A model generated the notes under the pieces. It was not told the origin of the DNA and did not search any database. It was given only the letters and a program-made list of their open reading frames with translations. From Salinimicrobium sp050750585 (lineage in GTDB: Bacteria; Bacteroidota; Bacteroidia; Flavobacteriales; Flavobacteriaceae), in NCBI RefSeq assembly GCF_050750585.1, contig NZ_JBOJLM010000006.1:124001-188000 (forward strand): a stretch of 64,000 nucleotides of DNA. Reading direction: 5' to 3'. Of the stretch, positions 35,946 through 45,187 are shown piece after piece. The position numbers were made by a program, and so were the translations under genes. The number at the start of each line of letters is the position of its first letter. The stretch's first letter is position 1.

Positions 35946-36452
35946 TTATTTAGGTGCGTTCCAAATTTTTATTAATGCACCTGCCCTTCCTTCTATAGGA
36001 TCAAACTTCGGAATTGGCACTTTTGCAATATTTTCATCTGCCTGTGGGCGTTCCTCTTGCTTCCCTACGTTCATGTCGTGCGATCTTCCTTCAGGATAGG
36101 CACCCACTACTGCAAAACCATCGCTACCAAGATTCTTATGAGCTACCCCGGCAGGAATTATAATCACATCTCCGGCAAACACCTTCAGTTTTTGCCCTTT
36201 TTCGCCCCCCAGTTGCAGCAAAGCTTCTCCCGAATACACTCCCAGGACTTCATGAGTGTTACTGTGGTAATGGTGATAATCGAAAACTCCATTTCTCCAC
36301 GAATTTTCCCAGTCGTTTTCAGCAAATTTCTTTTCCAGCCACTGTGCCGCTTCATCTCCTCTTGCTGAAAAAACACCTCTATATATAATGACAGGAAGTT
36401 TATTATTCGGAATTGACCCGTCATCTTTAAAATGATATGTTTCGGTCTTCAT
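35946..36452 (-). CDS. Cupin domain protein (YjlB-like)
   Basis: 168 residues, single conserved beta-barrel. YHHYHSNTHEVLGVYSGEALLQLGG (about 60-84) is cupin motif 1, with the metal-ligand His and Glu residues, and VFAGDVIIIPAGVAHKNLG (about 91-109) is motif 2. The start MKTETYHFKDDGSIPNNKLPVIIYR fits the YjlB-type cupins of Bacteroidota. Cytoplasmic. Enzymatic or sensory role unknown. Divergent from ppc across about 200 bases. Confidence 0.88.
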   Translation of the reverse strand: MKTETYHFKDDGSIPNNKLPVIIYRGVFSARGDEAAQWLEKKFAENDWENSWRNGVFDYHHYHSNTHEVLGVYSGEALLQLGGEKGQKLKVFAGDVIIIPAGVAHKNLGSDGFAVVGAYPEGRSHDMNVGKQEERPQADENIAKVPIPKFDPIEGRAGALIKIWNAPK

Positions 36453-36650
36453 AGAAAGTCATTTTTATCTATTTAAAAGGTAACAAAATTTACGGAATCA
36501 CCTATAACGTTTTCGCAATCGTGGTCACTGCCATTATTCCGAAAAAGCCTGTAAATAAAGGCAGCAAAGGAAATTTTTGTCGGGCAAAAAGGCCAAAAAT
36601 CGTTAACAATTTCCTAAATTGGGAGTTCAAATAGAGTACTCAAAAACCCT

Positions 36651-39338
36651 ATGAAAATGAACAATACCCCTAATACGAAAGTATTTACTAAAATTGAGCA
36701 GGACATGCAATTTCTTACAGATTGCTTCCAGCAGGTCCTCAAGGATCTGGGAGAGCATGAACTCTCAAGCCTGTTGACGAGGCATGAGGATCTCAAGGAT
36801 GCTTTTTCAAGTAATCTTGCTCTCGAAGAAAAGCAGATCCAGGTGCTTAGCATCTATCTCCAACTCATGAACCTGGTAGAAGAAAATGCTGCAGTACAAT
36901 ACCGCCGAAAACTAACCGACAGCAACGGGATGGAATCTATTCGTGGTTCCTGGAGCGAGACCTTTCAACGATGGAAGTCCCAGGGCCTTAGTGAACATCA
37001 AATGCAGGAGATCATCACCAAGGTGAAATTAATTCCGGTTCTTACGGCACATCCTACAGAAACTAAAAGGATTTCCATTCTTGAGCTGCACAGGGAAATA
37101 TACCTCAACCTCATTAAGCTGGAAAACACCTCCTATTCTTTTACCGAAAGGAACATTATAGCCCAGGATATTAAAACCCTTCTGGAAAGATGGTGGCGCA
37201 CCGGCGAGGTGTACCTTAAAAAGCCCACTGTAGAAATGGAAAGAAGTAATGTAATGCACTACTTCAGCAAAGTTTTTCCGCAGGTATTAAAAAAGAGTGA
37301 TATTCAGCTTAAGCAAAGCTGGAGCAACATGGGCTTTAATCCTGAAACGCTTCGCTTTCCCGGCCTGCAATTTGGAACCTGGGTAGGTGGAGACCGTGAT
37401 GGCCATCCTTATGTGACCGCCTCTGTTACAAAATCTACCCTGACAGAACACCGTAAATCGGCTCTTCTTCTGGTGCACGAGCAACTGGAGCATCTCGCCG
37501 CAGGCATGAGCTTCTCAGGGATTAGCAATAAAGCTTCCAAACCCTTACAGCAAGCCATTGAAGAAATGGCTCAAAGCCTGGCTGAAGAAGGCAGCAAAGC
37601 ACTTGAACGAAATCCGCACGAGCCATGGCGGCAATTTGTGAGTCTTATTGCCCTCAAGCTGGAGCACACCAGGATAGATGATGACCTTCAAAACAGCTAC
37701 AGGCGCCCCGAAGACCTTATGGAAGACCTGGCACTGCTTAAAGACAGCCTCCTGGAAATTGGTGCAAAACGTATTGTTGATGATTTGCTATTCCCCGTGC
37801 AGCGCATGGTAGAATGCTTTGGTTTTCACCTCGCAAGACTTGACATAAGACAAAACAGCGAATTTCACGACAAGGCAATGGAACAGATACTGCGAGTGGC
37901 ATTTCCTGATCTTACCGATTACCGCAGCTGGACTGAAGAAGAACGTATAAAATTCATTTCTGAAGAACTACAGCATGAGCGGCCGTTTGCTATTACAGGA
38001 CGGTCTTTTGGACCTGAAGCAGACCAGGTGCTGGACAGCTATAAAGTGGTTAAAAAACATACCGATAAATATGGGCCGCACGGAGTGGGCTCCTTTATTG
38101 TAAGTATGACACGGCAATTGAGCGACCTTCTGGTAGTTTACCTATTCTTTAGGGAAGTTGGTATTGACAGGAAGACCTTTCAGGTGGTTCCGTTATTTGA
38201 GACCATAGATGACCTAAAAGCTTCCGGAGAAATTTTGGAAAGCTTCCTCACCCATCCGGCTTATTCCAACCATAGTGAAAGTCCGCAGGAAGTAATGCTG
38301 GGGTACAGTGACAGTAACAAAGACGGAGGTATCATTGCCAGCCGATGGAATATTTATCGTGCCGAGAAAACCCTCACCGAAACAGCAGACAGGCTTGGTA
38401 AAGAACTACGGTTCTTCCATGGTATTGGAGGAACAATAAGCAGGGGGGGCGGTAAATACCACCGTTTCCTTGAAAGTATGCCCTCAGGAAGTATGAGCGG
38501 TGAAATGAAACTTACTGTACAGGGAGAGACCATCGCACAGCAGTTCGCCAATTTGCTTACAGCCACCTACAACCTTGAAATGTTGTTGTCTGGATCTGCG
38601 CTGCAAACAGGCAACAGGATGTACCCGGCCAAAAAGAAGAACTATCCAATTGATGCTTTGAGGCAGCTGGCCGAATATTCCAAAGAGAGATATCAGGAGC
38701 TTATCGCCCACCCGGCATTCCTCAATTTCTATGGGGAGGCTACTCCAATAGATGTACTGGAATTGAGCAAAATTGGTTCCCGTCCTGCAAGACGTACCGG
38801 TACAAGAACGCTGAATGACTTACGGGCAATCCCGTGGGTGTTTAGCTGGAACCAGTCCAGGTTCAACATTACCGGCTGGTTTGGAATAGGCTATGCTTTA
38901 CAAAAATTGAAATCTGATAATCCAGATTACTACCGGCAGCTAAGAGAAGTTTCACAGGAGTGGCCTTTCCTGAGGTACATATTGATACAGGTAGAAACTA
39001 ACATTATGAACGCCGAACCCGAAGTGATGGAAGCTTATGCCTCTCTTGTAAAAGATGAGCGCGTAAGAACCGAGCTCACCGAAACTATTAAGGCTGAACA
39101 TTCTAATGGCCTGCAGGAGATTGAAGCCATGTTTGACCGAAGCAGGCAACAAAGAAGACAAAGCCTCTTAGATAACCTTAACCGTCGTAATGATGCTTTA
39201 ATTTCCCTTCACCGCCTGCAAATAAAGAATCTGGAGGAATGGAGAAAAACAAAAGGGAGCACAAAAGATGATAAACTCGTAACGCATTTGTTACAGATTA
39301 CCACTGCACTTGCCAGCGGATTGAAAAATACCGGTTGA
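36651..39338 (+). CDS. ppc: Phosphoenolpyruvate carboxylase
   Basis: Fixes bicarbonate onto PEP to give oxaloacetate, replenishing the TCA cycle. 895 residues, normal for the family. Key sites: VLTAHPTETKRISILE (about 128-143, catalytic His), TWVGGDRDGHPYVT (about 242-255), LGYSDSNKDGGIIASRW and FFHGIGGTISRGGG (about 586-599), plus GSRPARR near 710. The catalytic GYSDSNKD and FHGxGGTxxRGGG loops are intact. The C-terminus ends LASGLKNTG, the usual xNTG tail. Monocistronic, ending in a hairpin shared with the convergent ferredoxin gene. Confidence 0.97.
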   Translation: MKMNNTPNTKVFTKIEQDMQFLTDCFQQVLKDLGEHELSSLLTRHEDLKDAFSSNLALEEKQIQVLSIYLQLMNLVEENAAVQYRRKLTDSNGMESIRGSWSETFQRWKSQGLSEHQMQEIITKVKLIPVLTAHPTETKRISILELHREIYLNLIKLENTSYSFTERNIIAQDIKTLLERWWRTGEVYLKKPTVEMERSNVMHYFSKVFPQVLKKSDIQLKQSWSNMGFNPETLRFPGLQFGTWVGGDRDGHPYVTASVTKSTLTEHRKSALLLVHEQLEHLAAGMSFSGISNKASKPLQQAIEEMAQSLAEEGSKALERNPHEPWRQFVSLIALKLEHTRIDDDLQNSYRRPEDLMEDLALLKDSLLEIGAKRIVDDLLFPVQRMVECFGFHLARLDIRQNSEFHDKAMEQILRVAFPDLTDYRSWTEEERIKFISEELQHERPFAITGRSFGPEADQVLDSYKVVKKHTDKYGPHGVGSFIVSMTRQLSDLLVVYLFFREVGIDRKTFQVVPLFETIDDLKASGEILESFLTHPAYSNHSESPQEVMLGYSDSNKDGGIIASRWNIYRAEKTLTETADRLGKELRFFHGIGGTISRGGGKYHRFLESMPSGSMSGEMKLTVQGETIAQQFANLLTATYNLEMLLSGSALQTGNRMYPAKKKNYPIDALRQLAEYSKERYQELIAHPAFLNFYGEATPIDVLELSKIGSRPARRTGTRTLNDLRAIPWVFSWNQSRFNITGWFGIGYALQKLKSDNPDYYRQLREVSQEWPFLRYILIQVETNIMNAEPEVMEAYASLVKDERVRTELTETIKAEHSNGLQEIEAMFDRSRQQRRQSLLDNLNRRNDALISLHRLQIKNLEEWRKTKGSTKDDKLVTHLLQITTALASGLKNTG

Positions 39339-39374
39339 TTTCTTCTGAAGTAATTCCCTTCTAAAGAAGCATAT

Positions 39375-39449
39375 AAGGCTGTCTCTAAAGTTATTGAACC
39401 TCATCCCAAATTATAAAAGGGTGCGTAAAATGACTTTTTAGACAGCCTT
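39375..39449. terminator. Inverted-repeat element between ppc and the ferredoxin gene
   Basis: AAGGCTGTCT (39375-39384) and its exact complement AGACAGCCTT (39440-39449) enclose 55 bases, then a T-run follows. It resembles the element at 54253-54347 and lies between converging genes, so it probably ends transcription both ways. Confidence 0.6.
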
Positions 39450-39454
39450 TTTTC

Positions 39455-39685
39455 TTATCTCTCTTTTACTGAAATGATCTTTACAGGGCAGGCTTTTGCA
39501 GCTGCCTCGCAAGGTTCCTGAATAGAATGATCTGCCGATTTCAGGGTATGGAAACCTTTGCGGTCATTCGACTTCAGCAGGACGCTTTTTCCATCTTTTT
39601 TGGACATCTGGAATTGCCCCGGCGCAAGTTCTACACAGTAATTGCAGCCAATGCACTTATTCCGTTGCAGGGTGACTATAACCAT
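39455..39685 (-). CDS. [4Fe-4S] ferredoxin
   Basis: 76-residue electron carrier. Cysteines at 11, 14 and 17 in NKCIGCNYCVE, plus CP in KACPVKII near the C-terminus, form one [4Fe-4S] site; an additional Cys is in EPCEAAA. The protein thus has a single-cluster ferredoxin pattern. Its ATG overlaps the stop of the U32 gene (TAATG), so the two are made together. The likely role is to pass electrons to the U32 enzyme; this pairing is an inference from gene order. Confidence 0.9.
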   Translation of the reverse strand: MVIVTLQRNKCIGCNYCVELAPGQFQMSKKDGKSVLLKSNDRKGFHTLKSADHSIQEPCEAAAKACPVKIISVKER

Positions 39686-40929
39686 TAAGCTTCCACCATT
39701 TTATAGAGCTTATCTGAAAGCCTCACCCTAAATGGAACTTTAATGGTACAGCTGTCGCCTTTTCCGGCTTTTTCTGAAAGCAGGTCATTAACAAACATTT
39801 CTTCCAGCTCAAATTCTTGCGCACCGGTACTTGGTCCCGTAACCAGTATTTTATCTCCTTTTTTAATGTCGTAAGCTTCAATTTTGAACTCGGCAATTCC
39901 GGCTTTTGGAAAATAATGTACTCCCTTGCCCACATACACTTTCTTTTGTGTAGCCTGTGAACCTGAAGTTTTGCTCCATTCCCCCATTTTTTGGCCCAGG
40001 TAATACCCGCTCCAAAATCCGCGGTTGTACACGGTACTTAGCCGCTCCATCCAATCTGCCACCTTTTCTTCGGAAAAAGTATTGTCATCCAGAGAATCTA
40101 TGGCTTCACGATAAGCTTTTGTCACTGTAGCCACATATTCCGGAGCCCGGCCCCTGCCTTCAATCTTAAGAATCTGCACCCCCGAATCTTTCACTTCATC
40201 CAAAAAGTTGATAGTACACAAGTCTTTTGGAGACATCATATATTCATTATCGATCTCAATTTCAAAACCAGATTCCTGATCAATAACCGTGTATTTCTTC
40301 CGGCAGTTTTGCTTACAGGCGCCGCGATTGGCCGAAGAGTTATGCGAATGCAGGCTCAAATAACATTTCCCCGAAACAGCCATACACAGTGCACCGTGCC
40401 CAAAGATCTCAACCTTTACGAGTTCCCCCGAAGGGCCTTTAATTTGCTCTTTTTGGATCTCTTCGGTGATCTTCTTAACCTGTCTCAAACTCAGTTCCCG
40501 CGAAAGCACCATAGTTTCAGCAAAAAGGCTGTAAAACTTAACAGTTTCAATGTTAGTGATGTTGAGTTGCGTTGAAATATGTACATCAATACCCATACTT
40601 CGGGCCGAAGAGATCACTGCCTGGTCACTGGCAATCACGGCCGTAATTCCTGCCGATTTTGCTGCGGAAAGCAGGTTTTTAATCAGGGAAAGGTCATGAT
40701 CATAAACAATGGTATTTAAGGTAAGGTAGCTGCGCACGCCTTTCTCTTCACATCTTTTCACGATCTCGGGTAGATCGTCCATGGTGAAATTTATAGAAGC
40801 CCTGGCCCTCATGTTGAGCTGATCTACGCCAAAATAAATAGCATCTGCACCGTTATCTAAAGCAGCCTGAAGGGATTCAAAATTTCCCGCAGGTGCCATT
40901 AATTCCATTTTTCCTGAATTCTTGTTCAT
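39685..40929 (-). CDS. U32 family peptidase / RNA hydroxylase-like protein
   Basis: 414 residues from the ATG at 40929, which has a good GGAGAAA site 7 bases upstream; the frame opens 14 codons earlier. Conserved: MELMAPAGNFESLQAALDNGADAIYFGV at the start, VFGHGALCMAVSGKCYLSLHSHNSSANRGACKQNCRKKY-type Cys cluster (about 190-225) and DLCTINFLDEV with ILKIEGRGRAPEYVATVTKAYREA. U32 proteins were named as proteases, but E. coli members TrhP and RlhA take part in RNA hydroxylation and need iron-sulfur supply. The co-translated ferredoxin supports that kind of role over proteolysis. Confidence 0.88.
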   Translation of the reverse strand: MNKNSGKMELMAPAGNFESLQAALDNGADAIYFGVDQLNMRARASINFTMDDLPEIVKRCEEKGVRSYLTLNTIVYDHDLSLIKNLLSAAKSAGITAVIASDQAVISSARSMGIDVHISTQLNITNIETVKFYSLFAETMVLSRELSLRQVKKITEEIQKEQIKGPSGELVKVEIFGHGALCMAVSGKCYLSLHSHNSSANRGACKQNCRKKYTVIDQESGFEIEIDNEYMMSPKDLCTINFLDEVKDSGVQILKIEGRGRAPEYVATVTKAYREAIDSLDDNTFSEEKVADWMERLSTVYNRGFWSGYYLGQKMGEWSKTSGSQATQKKVYVGKGVHYFPKAGIAEFKIEAYDIKKGDKILVTGPSTGAQEFELEEMFVNDLLSEKAGKGDSCTIKVPFRVRLSDKLYKMVEA

Positions 40930-41309
40930 GAGCTTTCTCCAATAAATAGTAGCCGCAGCAGATTGTTCCACCCGGCAGAATTAAGGGGCAAAGAAAATGT
41001 CATTTTTGAAAGGAAAATATGATTCTGGTCATCTTATTCCGGGAGAAATAATATCTTATAAAAAACAGTTGTGCGGGCATACCTGATTGCCTGTAGCACC
41101 AATAAGTATTGTCGAAGAAACTATAAACTTGTTTGTTCAAAATATATGCATCATGTTTAATCTATTTTATTCCCGATTATCCCTGAAGAAGTTCAAACTA
41201 TCGGGTTTCGTTTTTTATATTCATTTTCTACCCAACAGAATTATTTTTAATTTGTAGCCAACATCCAATAAGGAACATTATCATTTGTGATTTTAAGTTG
41301 TAGATAATT
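40930..41309. other. Intergenic region between the U32 gene and an AT-rich ORF
   Basis: About 380 bases without an ORF. A palindrome core is at 40994-41006. GTAGCCAACAT at 41251-41261 resembles (9 of 11) the direct repeat that bounds the cassette at 16.5 kb, and is 49 bases before the AT-rich ORF. Confidence 0.4.
40994..41006. repeat. Interspersed palindrome core upstream of the U32 gene
   Basis: AAAATG-T-CATTTT, perfect six-base arms, without longer complementarity. Confidence 0.55.
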
Positions 41310-42227
41310 ATGAGGAACTTCTTTTTCTTAACAATACTGGTTTATTCATTAAATTGTTTTTCACAATCAACTTTGAGACTTGTTGATTCTGAAACGGAGA
41401 AGCCACTTGATGAACTTTATACATATATCTATAAAAACGGGAATACCTTTGCCAATTGTGGAGCGACAAATAAAAATGGTTTTAAAAAATTAAGCGTCCG
41501 TAATTTCGATTCATTATCTACCTATCAAATTAGTATTAATTACCTGCAATACGAACCTGTTTGGCAAAATATAGATCTTACCAAAAATGATACTTTGACC
41601 ATTCATGTTAAGAAAAATCCCTACTACATTCACAGTTCAAATGATATAATATCTCAAGGATGTAGCCAATATTCATTTATGAATTATTACCCGAGAGAAC
41701 CAAGAAGTTTAGCTGATTTGCCAGAACATATAGCGGATAAAGTATCTCTCTACCTAAAAAATAGGGTGGGATTACAAAATTATACCAATTTTAATCTTAT
41801 TGGAGGTCAAATAATTGAAATTGATGAATATAAAAGACGAAATCCAAAATCTAATCCTAAAACAGCTTTCTATTTATGCTTTGCTTACAGAAATTTAGAT
41901 TCAGGAATCGCAATGTATTCATCAAAGATTGAACTTGATAAAAATGGAAATATTATTAAAGATATTGAGTTCCCAAAAACAACAGACAAGGTCAAGTTAA
42001 TTAGTTTATCTGAAATCAAAAAGAAAGCCTTAAAAGATGGTTATTTCAAAAGGGACAAGACAAAAATTGCAATGGAATATTTTTCAAAGGAAAATGTTCT
42101 AGTCTGGAAATTTATAAATGAAACTTACAAGAAGGATTACACATTTTTGAGAGAAGATATATACTACAATGCTCAAAATGCAAATTTTATAAGAGTAGAC
42201 CAAAACAAAGGGGAATGGATAGAATAA
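41310..42227 (+). CDS. Secreted protein of unknown function, probably acquired
   Basis: 305 residues with a signal peptide (MRNFFFLTILVYSLNCFSQ). Residues 20-105 (STLRLVDSETEKPLDELYTYIYKNGNTFANCGATNKNGFKKL) look like a carboxypeptidase-regulatory-like beta domain. The remainder is unfamiliar, with Cys pairs that could be oxidised. Codons are strikingly AT-rich (AAA, AAT, TTT, ATT) compared with the GC-richer genes on both sides, a sign of transfer. No mobility gene adjoins it. Confidence 0.75.
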   Translation: MRNFFFLTILVYSLNCFSQSTLRLVDSETEKPLDELYTYIYKNGNTFANCGATNKNGFKKLSVRNFDSLSTYQISINYLQYEPVWQNIDLTKNDTLTIHVKKNPYYIHSSNDIISQGCSQYSFMNYYPREPRSLADLPEHIADKVSLYLKNRVGLQNYTNFNLIGGQIIEIDEYKRRNPKSNPKTAFYLCFAYRNLDSGIAMYSSKIELDKNGNIIKDIEFPKTTDKVKLISLSEIKKKALKDGYFKRDKTKIAMEYFSKENVLVWKFINETYKKDYTFLREDIYYNAQNANFIRVDQNKGEWIE

Positions 42228-42456
42228 ATTAAATTCAGTAAAATATAGGACTTCCAAAAATGTCTTTTAGAGAACTATTTCCTTGTATCTATTTACACAA
42301 CAAACAGCCGGTTCTACGGAAATTGAAGTCTTTACAACGCGCCACTTTTAATAGCCCCGATCTTCAAAATACCTTGTTTCCTGTCCTGATGTGATGTGGT
42401 TTCACAGCCTTTTTTAGCTAAAACTAAATCTCTTACCTTTACAAAAAGGTATTTTT

Positions 42457-42933
42457 ATGAGTCAGTTTTACAATTTCACCGCAAAAGATTTACAGGCTAA
42501 TGATGTTCCTATGGAGCAGTACAAAGGAAAAGTGGTACTAATAGTGAATACTGCATCAGAATGCGGCCTTACCCCACAATTTGAGGGCCTTGAAGCGCTT
42601 TATAAGAATTACCGGGATCAAGGGCTCGAAATTCTTGGCTTTCCCTGCAATCAATTCGGAAAACAGGAACCGGGTGACGAAAAATCGATTGCTGAAGGCT
42701 GTGTGGTGAATTACGGGGTCACCTTCCCGATGTTCTCTAAAATAGAGGTGAACGGCGACAATGCACATCCTCTTTTCAAGTACCTCAAGAAAGAACTCGG
42801 AAGCATTTTAGGCAGCAAGATCAAATGGAACTTCACAAAATTCCTGATTGACCGCGACGGCAAACCCGTCAAAAGATTTGCGCCCACCACAAAACCCTCG
42901 GGCCTGGAAAAAGACATCAAAAAATTGCTCTAA
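42457..42933 (+). CDS. Glutathione peroxidase (Cys type)
   Basis: Reduces hydroperoxides, probably with thioredoxin as donor as in most bacterial Cys-type members. 158 residues without signal peptide. VLIVNTASECGLTPQFEGLEALY contains the peroxidatic Cys (near 37), FPCNQFGKQEPG the Gln and a second Cys, and KIKWNFTKFLID the Trp/Asn pair. TATA-rich leader with TACCTTTA as a possible -7 box. A large inverted repeat follows the stop. Confidence 0.95.
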   Translation: MSQFYNFTAKDLQANDVPMEQYKGKVVLIVNTASECGLTPQFEGLEALYKNYRDQGLEILGFPCNQFGKQEPGDEKSIAEGCVVNYGVTFPMFSKIEVNGDNAHPLFKYLKKELGSILGSKIKWNFTKFLIDRDGKPVKRFAPTTKPSGLEKDIKKLL

Positions 42934-42990
42934 TCTCAGCCTTGGCTTTTTAGGGTTTGAATCTTAAACCAGTTAGGGTGAGAGCATAAA

Positions 42991-43029
42991 ATACGAGGTG
43001 TCAAAAATGGCATTTTTGACACCTCGTAT
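42991..43029. terminator. 39-nt perfect inverted repeat after glutathione peroxidase
   Basis: Two perfect 19-base arms (ATACGAGGTGTCAAAAATG and complement) around one G. The centre is the interspersed AAAATGNCATTTT palindrome, here extended by 13 more paired bases on each side. A strong hairpin, probably a terminator, 58 bases past the stop. Confidence 0.75.
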
Positions 43030-43033
43030 GTTT

Positions 43034-43106
43034 ACCTGGCTCATAAACCATGGAACTTCATGACGAAATTTTCGGAATAAATTCTTCATGTGACCTGGGT
43101 CATAAA
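43034..43106 (+). promoter_or_regulatory. Two operator-like sites upstream of the hemerythrin-PAS gene
   Basis: ACCTGGCTCATAAA (43034-43047) and ACCTGGGTCATAAA (43093-43106) differ by one base and are spaced 59 bases apart. The second is part of TGACC-TG-GGTCA, a palindrome like Crp/Fnr-family sites. Both lie before the ATG at 43151, so an oxygen- or NO-responsive regulator is a plausible binder; this is inference. Confidence 0.45.
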
Positions 43107-43150
43107 TCAGGACAATTTTATCCGTTTTCTTTGCTGAAAATTGATGGATC

Positions 43151-44125
43151 ATGAGCGCAAGCACAGAAATTTCAGCATTACCAAAGGGGCATCCCGTTAC
43201 TATATATTCCGAAGAAAAAGAATTGATACAGAAGTTAGGTCAGGAGCTAATGGACACAAGTTCCGAAGCCGAAGATCAGAAATTCTACAATATATTTAAT
43301 CAGCTTCAGCAGATAGAGCGTCGTTTTGAACGCAAAGAAAATCAGCTTTTCCCTGTACTTGAGCAAAAAGGCTGGACAGGCCCTTCAAAAAATATGTGGT
43401 CATTTCACGATACCATTCGGGAGCAATTCCGGCTGCTTAGAAAAAAGATTGAAGCCAGGGAATTTGCTGAAGTTTCCCGGGATGCACAGTACCTGGTAAG
43501 CAGTATTTTCAGGCTCCTGCTGGTTGAAGAAAATGTGCTTTTCCCGAACGCTCTCAGTTTACTTACCGAAGAAGACTGGAAAAACGTGCGGAAAGGTGAA
43601 GAAGAAATTGGATGGATGCTTCCCTCCCATCCTCCAAAATATCCTGAAACAGAGGAAGAAGAGTATATTCACCCCTCACAGGATCATACTAAACGGGAAC
43701 TTTCTTTTGATACCGAAAACGCCTCTCATTATGATGAGGGCTATATGACCGTAGACCAGGTGAACCTGCTCTTAAAGACCATGCCTCTTGATCTCACTTA
43801 TGTTGATGAAAATGATAAGGTGATCTTTTATAATCGTGGGGAAGAACGTGTATTTCCCCGAAGCGCCGGAATTATAGGCAGGGAAGTAAAATTCTGCCAC
43901 CCTCCCAAAAGTGTAGGTACAGTATTAAAAATTCTGGAAGAGTTTAAAAAAGGAAATAAAAATGAAGCCTCCTTCTGGATAAACTTTAAGGGCAGGCTAA
44001 TTTACATCAGGTACTTTGCGGTACGCGATGCTCAGAAAACATATCGCGGAGTTATTGAAATGTCTCAGGACATCACCGATATTAAAAAAATTGATGGCGA
44101 GCAGAGATTGCTGGACTGGAACTAA
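43151..44125 (+). CDS. Hemerythrin-like (DUF438-type) PAS protein
   Basis: 324 residues, soluble. Residues about 15-150 form an all-helical hemerythrin-like HHE domain (NQLQQIERRFERKENQLFPVLEQKGW, MWSFHDTIREQFRLLRKKI, LLLVEENVLFPNALSLL), with the metal-ligand Glu and His positions visible. A PAS domain follows at about 205-320 (LTYVDENDKVIFYNRGEERVFPRS, CHPPKSVGTVLKILEEFKKG, GVIEMSQDITDIK). This is the DUF438/PAS architecture found in anaerobic and NO-stress contexts. It has no output domain, so it probably acts through a partner protein. The two repeated sites upstream suggest regulation. Confidence 0.88.
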   Translation: MSASTEISALPKGHPVTIYSEEKELIQKLGQELMDTSSEAEDQKFYNIFNQLQQIERRFERKENQLFPVLEQKGWTGPSKNMWSFHDTIREQFRLLRKKIEAREFAEVSRDAQYLVSSIFRLLLVEENVLFPNALSLLTEEDWKNVRKGEEEIGWMLPSHPPKYPETEEEEYIHPSQDHTKRELSFDTENASHYDEGYMTVDQVNLLLKTMPLDLTYVDENDKVIFYNRGEERVFPRSAGIIGREVKFCHPPKSVGTVLKILEEFKKGNKNEASFWINFKGRLIYIRYFAVRDAQKTYRGVIEMSQDITDIKKIDGEQRLLDWN

Positions 44126-44212
44126 TTAGGCTGAAATACAATATTTTAAGAGTTTTCATAAAGGCATTATATTTTTTTTAAGTTAACTTTACGACCGTAA
44201 CTTAGAAAAATT

Positions 44213-44371
44213 ATGGAGTACTTTCTAACTGGTGTTGCCGGAGTAGTTATTCTATTGCTTATTCTCCTTTTGATAAACAATAGAAAGCAACGATTGAAGA
44301 TTAAAAAGAGTATTGAAGAAATTAGAAGTCTCAAGACAGAAACCAGAGATTACCAGAATTTCTTTGAATAA
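44213..44371 (+). CDS. Small single-pass membrane protein (hypothetical)
   Basis: 52 residues: MEYFLTGVAGVVILLLILLLINN gives one N-terminal helix, followed by a basic and then coiled-coil-prone stretch (RKQRLKIKKSIEEIRSLKTE). Sequence order and charge distribution look like a genuine bitopic protein. No family recognised. Confidence 0.5.
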   Translation: MEYFLTGVAGVVILLLILLLINNRKQRLKIKKSIEEIRSLKTETRDYQNFFE

Positions 44372-44599
44372 AGATTTAAGGCAACCGGCCTGCATACAGC
44401 ATCTTTAACCTATTTTTTTACTCTTCTCTCGAGAAATTTCCCCTCCAAAGATCTCAATATTTTAAAGTTTTTTATGACCTACATTTTTTAAAGTATAGGC
44501 TATAATGTTGTGTCAATATTCTATTTTAGAGAAAGATGACCGGGAAGTTCAGCTTCTTTTTCTATCTTTAAATCTGTTCATCCTTTAAATATCTAGGTT

Positions 44600-45187
44600 A
44601 TGAGAAAAATTCAGGTCATTTTTTTGCTGCTTTTTACATCAATTCTAACCGCACAAACCAATGTGCTGCCGGCAGAGATCCAGATAAAAACTGCAACGCT
44701 TGCAGCCCCCGAAGAACTTCGTGACGGTGCAATGGTGTATGGCTTTAATGAACAGGGAGAAATGATCGTTTTACGTGAGGGCACAAACCACCTGGTATGC
44801 CTTGCCGATGACCCAGCGCAAAAAGGAATTAATGTCTCTTGTTATTCCAACAAGCTGGAGCCATTTATGGCCCGCGGCAGAGAACTTGCTGCCCAGGGAA
44901 CAGGGGAAATGGAAAAACGGGAAACAAGAAAAAGAGAAGCTGAAGCCGGTTCCCTGTCTTTAACCGATTCACCGGCAATGACCACTATACTTACCGGTAG
45001 TGAAGAAAACTACAATGCTGCAACCGGTGAACTCACCGACGGGCACTTCAGGTATGTGATTTATATTCCCTATGCCACAGCCGAATCTACAGGACTACCC
45101 GAAAAACCATTCGCCCCGGGTATGCCCTGGATCATGGATCCCGGTACCCATCGCGCTCATATCATGATCACTCCGCCAAAGAATTAG
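44600..45187 (+). CDS. Secreted protein of unknown function
   Basis: 195 residues with signal peptide MRKIQVIFLLLFTSILTAQ. The mature part begins TNVLPAEIQIKTATLAAPEELRDGAMVYGFNE and has HLVCLADDPAQKGINVSCYSN (two Cys, possible disulfide), a charged linker (MEKRETRKREAEAG), and a C-terminal HFRYVIYIPYATAESTGLPEKP and PGTHRAHIMITPP. I have seen similar proteins in Bacteroidota and Acidobacteriota annotated only as hypothetical. The stop codon is directly followed by the heptamer array. Confidence 0.78.
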   Translation: MRKIQVIFLLLFTSILTAQTNVLPAEIQIKTATLAAPEELRDGAMVYGFNEQGEMIVLREGTNHLVCLADDPAQKGINVSCYSNKLEPFMARGRELAAQGTGEMEKRETRKREAEAGSLSLTDSPAMTTILTGSEENYNAATGELTDGHFRYVIYIPYATAESTGLPEKPFAPGMPWIMDPGTHRAHIMITPPKN

